Shown: piece by piece, positions 59,685 through 64,000 of the stretch
How positions within the stretch are numbered: position 1 is the first letter of the stretch
Layout: each line of letters begins with the position of its first letter
Source of the DNA: Cryptomeria japonica
Lineage: Eukaryota; Streptophyta; Pinopsida; Cupressales; Cupressaceae
Direction: 5' to 3'
NCBI RefSeq assembly: GCF_030272615.1
Contig: NC_081410.1
Coordinates: 575,448,263 to 575,512,262, forward strand
Length of the DNA stretch: 64,000 nucleotides
The notes under the pieces: generated by a model
The model's input: the letters and a program-made list of their open reading frames with translations, nothing else
Databases searched by the model: none
Told to the model about the DNA's origin: nothing
Position numbers and translations under genes: made by a program

Positions 59685-59756
59685 AGGGTGCTAGCTTAAT
59701 GGAAGAGCACCTGCTTTACAAGCAGGAGGATGGTGGTTCAATTCCATCATGCCCTA
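59685..59756 (+). tRNA. tRNA-Val (UAC)-like sequence
   Basis: The 72-nt sequence folds as a cloverleaf. The acceptor AGGGTGC pairs with ATGCCCT with two G-T pairs and one mismatch. A D-arm (AGCTTAATGGAAGAGC) follows, then a perfect 5-bp anticodon stem CCTGC/GCAGG around TTTACAA (anticodon TAC, valine), and a T-arm with loop TTCAATT. It does not look like the usual plant nuclear tRNA-Val and is more like an organellar or bacterial type. No intron is seen. It may be an organelle-derived insertion or pseudogene; activity is unknown. Confidence 0.5.
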
Positions 59757-59854
59757 ACATGAATTAATCAATGATATTGTAGTTTACATTTAAAAATATT
59801 GATTTATCTGAATAGTGAGCTTTTTTTAAAAATATATTGTTTTATATCATCTCT

Positions 59855-60160
59855 AGAGAGACAAAAGTGGTATTCTCTCTAATGAGAATATTTGTATCAT
59901 CTTAAGAAAGACAATAAGTGGCATTAAAGACATATTTGTCTCTATAGAGACAATATTTTTTTATTATCGGTATAGAGACAAAAATACAATTGTCACTCGA
60001 GACAATAATACTAGTGTTTTTTATTGTATTTATAAAGACAATTTTTTAGGACAATAATTTAAGACACTCGCTTAAAGACAATATTTAACACAATACATAA
60101 GTTTTATTTTGTCTCAAGTTAAGACAAATCACTCAAAAATTGTCTCAAATATTGTCTTAA
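59855..60160. repeat. Subterminal AGACAA/TTGTCT repeats of the CACTA right end
   Basis: About a dozen short words (AGACAA, GAGACAA, TTGTCTC, TTGTCTT) occur in both orientations, several as palindromes such as GTCTCTATAGAGAC. Dense short subterminal repeats that bind transposase are typical of CACTA ends. The left end shows only one clear copy. Confidence 0.6.
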
Positions 60161-60182
60161 AACCCCCCTCTATGTAGTAGTG

Positions 60183-60420
60183 TCATCACCAGGTAACAAT
60201 GTTGAGGCTCAAACTCGTGAGCACATTGGATCAGTGAAGACACAAGCTAGTAATCACAATGGCCTGATGGAAGTTTGAACCTTGATGGTCATAACATCAA
60301 CAACATTACTCAACCAACAGTGATCATAACATCAACAACACCACTTAACCAACACATTATGAAAAGAACCATAGAAAGTTCAGCAATTAAACAACTACAA
60401 TTGATTCAATGTTATTCTTC
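60183..60420 (-). other. 3' flank of the receptor kinase gene
   Basis: The 238 bp between the CACTA right end and the kinase stop codon. A direct repeat of about 25 bp contains ATCATAACATCAACAACA (60285..60345). It probably holds the 3' untranslated region; no polyadenylation site is certain. Confidence 0.45.
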
Positions 60421-62787
60421 TCAGTGATAATCGACAAGCACTTGCAGGGATCTCTCATATCGTTCCACGTCACCCTCTAATGTGCCTTCCAACATCCTCA
60501 CAACTTGGGCCATGCTTGGCCTCCCATTCTCATCCTGTTGAATGCACAGAATGCTTACCCTGACTGCTCTTCTAACCTCTTCAATGTCCAGTTTGTCTGC
60601 AATCCTTTCATCCACAATACCCATTGTGTTTCCTTTTTGAATTTGAGTTGCTGCCCAGGTGGGGAAGTAGTACTGAGATTCCTGCACGCTCAAGTCACTA
60701 TTTCGTCTGCCTGAGATTATTTCCAACAGGGTCATGCCGAAGCTGTATACATCCACCTTCGCTGTTATTGGCATGCCGGTCAGCCACTCAGGAGCCAAAT
60801 ATCCTCTGGTTCCTCTTGTTGTTGTCAACACTGTGCTGAAATCTCTACCAACAAGCTTTGCCAGCCCAAAATCAGCCACTTTTGGAGAGAAATCAGCATC
60901 TAGAAGAATATTTTCTGGCTTGATATCACAATGGATGATGCAATCTCTGCATTCTTCATGGAGATAGAGTAGCCCTCTTGCAATGCCTATAGCGATTCCA
61001 AATCTGGTATTCCAGTTTAGCACCTTGTCATCTTCTTTAGATTTGCTGAACAAAAAAGAGTTGAGAGACCCGTTTGGCATGTACTCATAAACAAGCATTC
61101 TATGAGACCCCTCTACACAGAATCCCCGAAGCCTCACCAAATTTACATGCTGTATGTTTCCAATAGTACTTATTTCCGCACGGAATTGCTTTTCTGCTTG
61201 TGTGGAACCCTCTAATCTTTTCACGGCCACAAGTGTATTGTCTGGCAGAGTTCCTTTGAAGACAGAGCCGAACGCTCCCTTTCCCAACTTATGTGTGAAA
61301 TTCTTACTTGCAATTTTGAGCTCCTTGTTGGTGAATGTTGTGAGCGATGTTGGTGTGTCGTAGTTGTCGATTTTATGAAGCAGTCTCGCATGCCTACACT
61401 GAATAAACCGTGCAACAATGAACAGGGTGCCCAAAACAACAACCCCCAAAGGAATTGAAATGGAGAGTGCAACTACTCTGCTGCTGCTGCTTCTTCCTGC
61501 GTAGGCTGACAACTGTGACACGTCAGAAGCAGACAATCGAATGAACAAGGGTTGTCTGTCATTTGAATCAGCCTGCATGCTTAACAGATCACCAAACCAC
61601 AATTTACAATTAGAATTAATGAAAGCAAAGGCTGTGCAGGAACAATTGATGAGACATGCAGTTTTACATCCTTGTAGAGTTGACTCTCTGGTATTTTGAA
61701 GAGCTGCCTCGTATTCTGACAAGGACATATTATTGACTTGGAGGAAACCATCTGTGCTGCCACTTGCACTGCAGGTTAATGGAGTACGACGAACACAACC
61801 GCTTGACCACCATTCCCGAGAACTCCAGACAGTAGAGTTTCTTGGCTGGAATCCCTGCACACACCTGCATGACTGAATGTTTACTTGGGTGAAGCACAAT
61901 CCATAAGCCCCACATACACCATACACCTCACAATTTGTATGGGGTGAATTATGAATCAGGTTCCAGCCTATATCATTAATCCACAGGTAGAATGATAGCT
62001 GACCGTCCCAGCTGAGAAATTGCCTCCCCATCATTGTCAAATTAGCTTTGGGTGAAAGCCAATATGCGTAGTACATTTTTGTCGGAGAAACCACTACGAA
62101 TTCCTGCTTATACTTGGTATCAGATGTTGCCCGCGGCATGCTGGTAAAATATCTACCAGTCCAGTCTCCCGAGGTTTGATATGAAACACCATTTTTATAC
62201 TGCATCACAATTTCTGCCTTTCCTGGAGATGGATTCAACAGGACAGAGAAAGGCCCAGGCGCTGGATCCACCGGACTCTTCCAAGAGGACAATTTCAAGC
62301 CTTTCCAAAGCTTCATGGTAGGCATAAAATGATCGGTGGGATTTTCGAAGCTCTCCCACACAGTCTGAGAACTGTTTTGGACATCTAAAAGAACACAATT
62401 ACCAGTGTCCAGTATAGAAGCCCTTGATGCCTTCGCTTGCTGAGTGTCATTACTCGACCAAATGACTTTTCCTTGCAGATCAGATACAGTGAGATAACCA
62501 GATGTAGAGAGAGAGAAAACGCCGGGCATGTTTCTGATGGGAGTTTCTCTGTTAGCCACCCAAATGATGGTCTTATCAGGGATCTGAGCATACCAGATGC
62601 CAATATACCAGTTGGTGGTTCCGTTGGGACAGAAAAATCCCAATTCAAAAGTGCCATTCTTTGAAATGATGGTCTGATTTTCCCTCAGAGAAGCCCCCAA
62701 AGAGAGGGTGTCTACACCAGCAACTAACAAATTGCAACTGCGCTGGAGAACAAGCACACCAAGAGCTAAAATGAAAAAAAGATCCAT
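60421..62787 (-). CDS. G-type lectin S-receptor-like Ser/Thr protein kinase, 788 aa
   Basis: A single intact exon with the full family architecture. A signal peptide covers residues 1 to about 22. A bulb-type lectin domain (about 25 to 150) includes GTFELGFFCPNG, YIGIWYAQIPDKTIIWVANRETP and DTGNCVLLD. An S-locus glycoprotein domain follows, then an EGF-like Cys cluster near 285 to 320 (CEVYGVCGAYGLC) and a PAN domain near 345 to 420. One membrane span lies near 439 to 463. The kinase domain is near 495 to 765, with LGKGAFGSVFKG, VAVKRL, HCDIKPENILLD (a non-RD kinase with Cys before Asp), DFGLAKL and GTRGYLAPEWL. It sits in the plasma membrane and would phosphorylate targets after binding an unknown extracellular ligand. 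SD2-type members act in defence and development. The start is fixed by the signal peptide. Confidence 0.95.
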   Translation of the reverse strand: MDLFFILALGVLVLQRSCNLLVAGVDTLSLGASLRENQTIISKNGTFELGFFCPNGTTNWYIGIWYAQIPDKTIIWVANRETPIRNMPGVFSLSTSGYLTVSDLQGKVIWSSNDTQQAKASRASILDTGNCVLLDVQNSSQTVWESFENPTDHFMPTMKLWKGLKLSSWKSPVDPAPGPFSVLLNPSPGKAEIVMQYKNGVSYQTSGDWTGRYFTSMPRATSDTKYKQEFVVVSPTKMYYAYWLSPKANLTMMGRQFLSWDGQLSFYLWINDIGWNLIHNSPHTNCEVYGVCGAYGLCFTQVNIQSCRCVQGFQPRNSTVWSSREWWSSGCVRRTPLTCSASGSTDGFLQVNNMSLSEYEAALQNTRESTLQGCKTACLINCSCTAFAFINSNCKLWFGDLLSMQADSNDRQPLFIRLSASDVSQLSAYAGRSSSSRVVALSISIPLGVVVLGTLFIVARFIQCRHARLLHKIDNYDTPTSLTTFTNKELKIASKNFTHKLGKGAFGSVFKGTLPDNTLVAVKRLEGSTQAEKQFRAEISTIGNIQHVNLVRLRGFCVEGSHRMLVYEYMPNGSLNSFLFSKSKEDDKVLNWNTRFGIAIGIARGLLYLHEECRDCIIHCDIKPENILLDADFSPKVADFGLAKLVGRDFSTVLTTTRGTRGYLAPEWLTGMPITAKVDVYSFGMTLLEIISGRRNSDLSVQESQYYFPTWAATQIQKGNTMGIVDERIADKLDIEEVRRAVRVSILCIQQDENGRPSMAQVVRMLEGTLEGDVERYERSLQVLVDYH

Positions 62788-62825
62788 TTTCTTTCTTTCT
62801 ATTAATTACGGATGCCCTGAAATGG

Positions 62826-62837
62826 AAGATATATATC
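62826..62837 (-). promoter_or_regulatory. Candidate TATA box of the receptor kinase
   Basis: GATATATATC, a palindrome that reads TATATAT on the minus strand, lies about 45 bp upstream of the start codon. If used, the 5' leader would be very short. The assignment is weak. Confidence 0.25.
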
Positions 62838-64000
62838 TGGTGTCCGAAGTTGTGATCCTTGCTAGTTTTAAAAGAGATATTAGATAGACCATCGAATGCA
62901 CGTTGTTGACCCAATTTTTTGTTCAACTCTGAATGCTACGTTGCCTTCAACTTTGTTGGTGAAACTTGACTTATTTGTCTTCGAATCCACTGTGCTCAGA
63001 CTCCAGAGACATTTGTGGTGGAAAAAGCAGAAATATTTAATTTTGTAAAGGGTAATTAATGTTTGGCGACTACATTTTGTGTGCTCATTCCAATCACGTG
63101 CTTGCCCAAAACATTATCTTAGTCACCGCGAAGTATTTGTGTAACAGAGAAATTTCGTAGCAAGTAAGCACTGTATTGTGGTCGTATATTTACTGAAAAC
63201 AAGAGCTTAGATGATCATTGAAATTGAAATAGTCGTTTTGCAATAAATTCGAAGGAAAATTGTCACATCATAGCTTTTTCTATTTTTTCTTCAAATCTTT
63301 TATCTCGTGGATGGGCTATAAATGTTCCTTTGACAGGGAGTCTCAGACATGACACTAGATATTAGATGACTTTGGAGAATGCCAATTTGGTTCTCTCAAT
63401 TTAATTTGGTCGTCGTCACTGTCTCTCAATCCTAAAGCTAATTTACTTATGTTCAAACCCACATGTTTGACTCAATAAATGTTGATAAAGTTTGATGGTA
63501 TGTTTCAATTGATGGTGGGGTATTTAGGGTATTTAGTGAGTTCAATTGAATATATTTGTACATTTTCTGTCAGAGATTACGTTTTTTCATGTTGGGATTG
63601 CAACAACATATCTGAAGGAGATTGGTTTTCTTCGAGTTCATCCGTTCACTAAATAGTGCATATGTAGGGAATCTCATGTTTGGATTTTTACTTTGTTTTT
63701 GTTTTTCTTCTTCTCTCTATCTTTCTGTTGTTCTAGAATCACTTGCGAACTCAAGCTCTGAGGATCACCTACAAAAACTGAAATAACTTTCTACAAGAAA
63801 GAAAAACAAGAGTATAAATTTGCAATAATGGATGCAAAATATATTGAATCAAATACGATCACTGATGTGCACATACAATTTATGCAATGAATGAAACGTA
63901 CATATGATATCTTTGTTATATAGACAAGGTTGAAAGATTAAGACTAACTAGGATGATGACAAGTGCATTTATCCTATGTCATGTGACAACTATGGGGATA
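62838..64000. other. Upstream region of the receptor kinase
   Basis: AT-rich sequence without another gene, paired LTR or tandem array. The kinase promoter should lie in its first part. Confidence 0.5.

Larger units (their letters stand above)
44000..60182. mobile_element. Putative 16-kb non-autonomous CACTA transposon
   Basis: The left end reads CACTACTACAC at 44000. The right end, read inwards on the minus strand from 60182, reads CACTACTACATA. The flanking triplets are both TCA (43997..43999 and 60183..60185), the 3-bp duplication typical of CACTA elements. Next to both ends lies a TTTAAGACAA-like word. The right subterminal region (59855..60160) has about a dozen AGACAA/TTGTCT words in both orientations. 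No transposase was found inside. The contents are fragments of unrelated host genes plus retroelement debris. Support is good for the ends but the pairing across 16 kb is an inference. A competing left end at 59625 was weighed and rejected. Confidence 0.5.

Noticed and set aside
59625-60182. A short 558-bp CACTA-like element starting at CACTACTAAACC
   Set aside because: Its left flanking triplet is ACT, which does not match TCA on the right, and the start word is less like the right end. The end at 44000 has a matching triplet and shares the TTTAAGACAA word. I keep this as an alternative only.

Overview
The window looks like nuclear DNA of a seed plant with a large, repeat-rich genome. A conifer or other gymnosperm is my best guess, but that is inference: it rests on the AT-rich spacers, the old nested transposons and the lone single-exon receptor kinase. 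Only one gene looks intact and host-like, a G-type lectin S-receptor-like Ser/Thr kinase at 60421..62787 on the minus strand. Almost everything else is mobile DNA or gene debris.

Layout. (1) 1..2340 is AT-rich with no gene seen. (2) 2341..8602 is a minus-strand Ty3/gypsy element (E1). It has about 2.2-kb LTRs, a tRNA-iMet primer site and only gag plus part of the protease; RT, RNase H and integrase are deleted. (3) 10409..37903 is a minus-strand Helitron with N-terminal domain, HUH Rep, PIF1-type helicase and an RPA1-like gene. It is split inside the helicase P-loop by a 20,671-bp plus-strand LTR retrotransposon (element A, 11640..32310, target duplication CCTGT). Element A carries degenerate gag-pro, a stub of integrase and an antisense plant mobile domain (PMD) gene. 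That antisense gene is itself split by a 7,811-bp minus-strand LTR element (element B, 21791..29601, target duplication ACTGT), whose only gene is an open 1,143-codon gag-protease frame. (4) 39.1..44.0 kb is very AT-rich spacer with small tandem duplications. (5) 44000..60182 is bounded by inverted CACTACTAC ends and a matching TCA duplication. I propose a 16-kb non-autonomous CACTA transposon. It holds a PPR fragment, a possible GATA-factor fragment, a broken retroelement-like reading frame of about 1,000 codons (itself hit by a 1.66-kb small LTR element, C), pieces of a boron transporter gene and a tRNA-Val-like sequence. (6) The receptor kinase follows about 240 bp beyond the CACTA end, then about 1.2 kb of spacer.

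Most interesting structure. Element A carries reiterated copies of a motif close to CGCGTCTGTG in the leader before gag, and the same motif inverted in the region before the antisense PMD gene, so each gene has the motif in its own sense orientation. The E1 LTRs contain a tandem array of tiny hairpins whose stems change in a compensatory way. Both LTR families, A and E1, therefore hold arrays of short palindromes of unrelated sequence.
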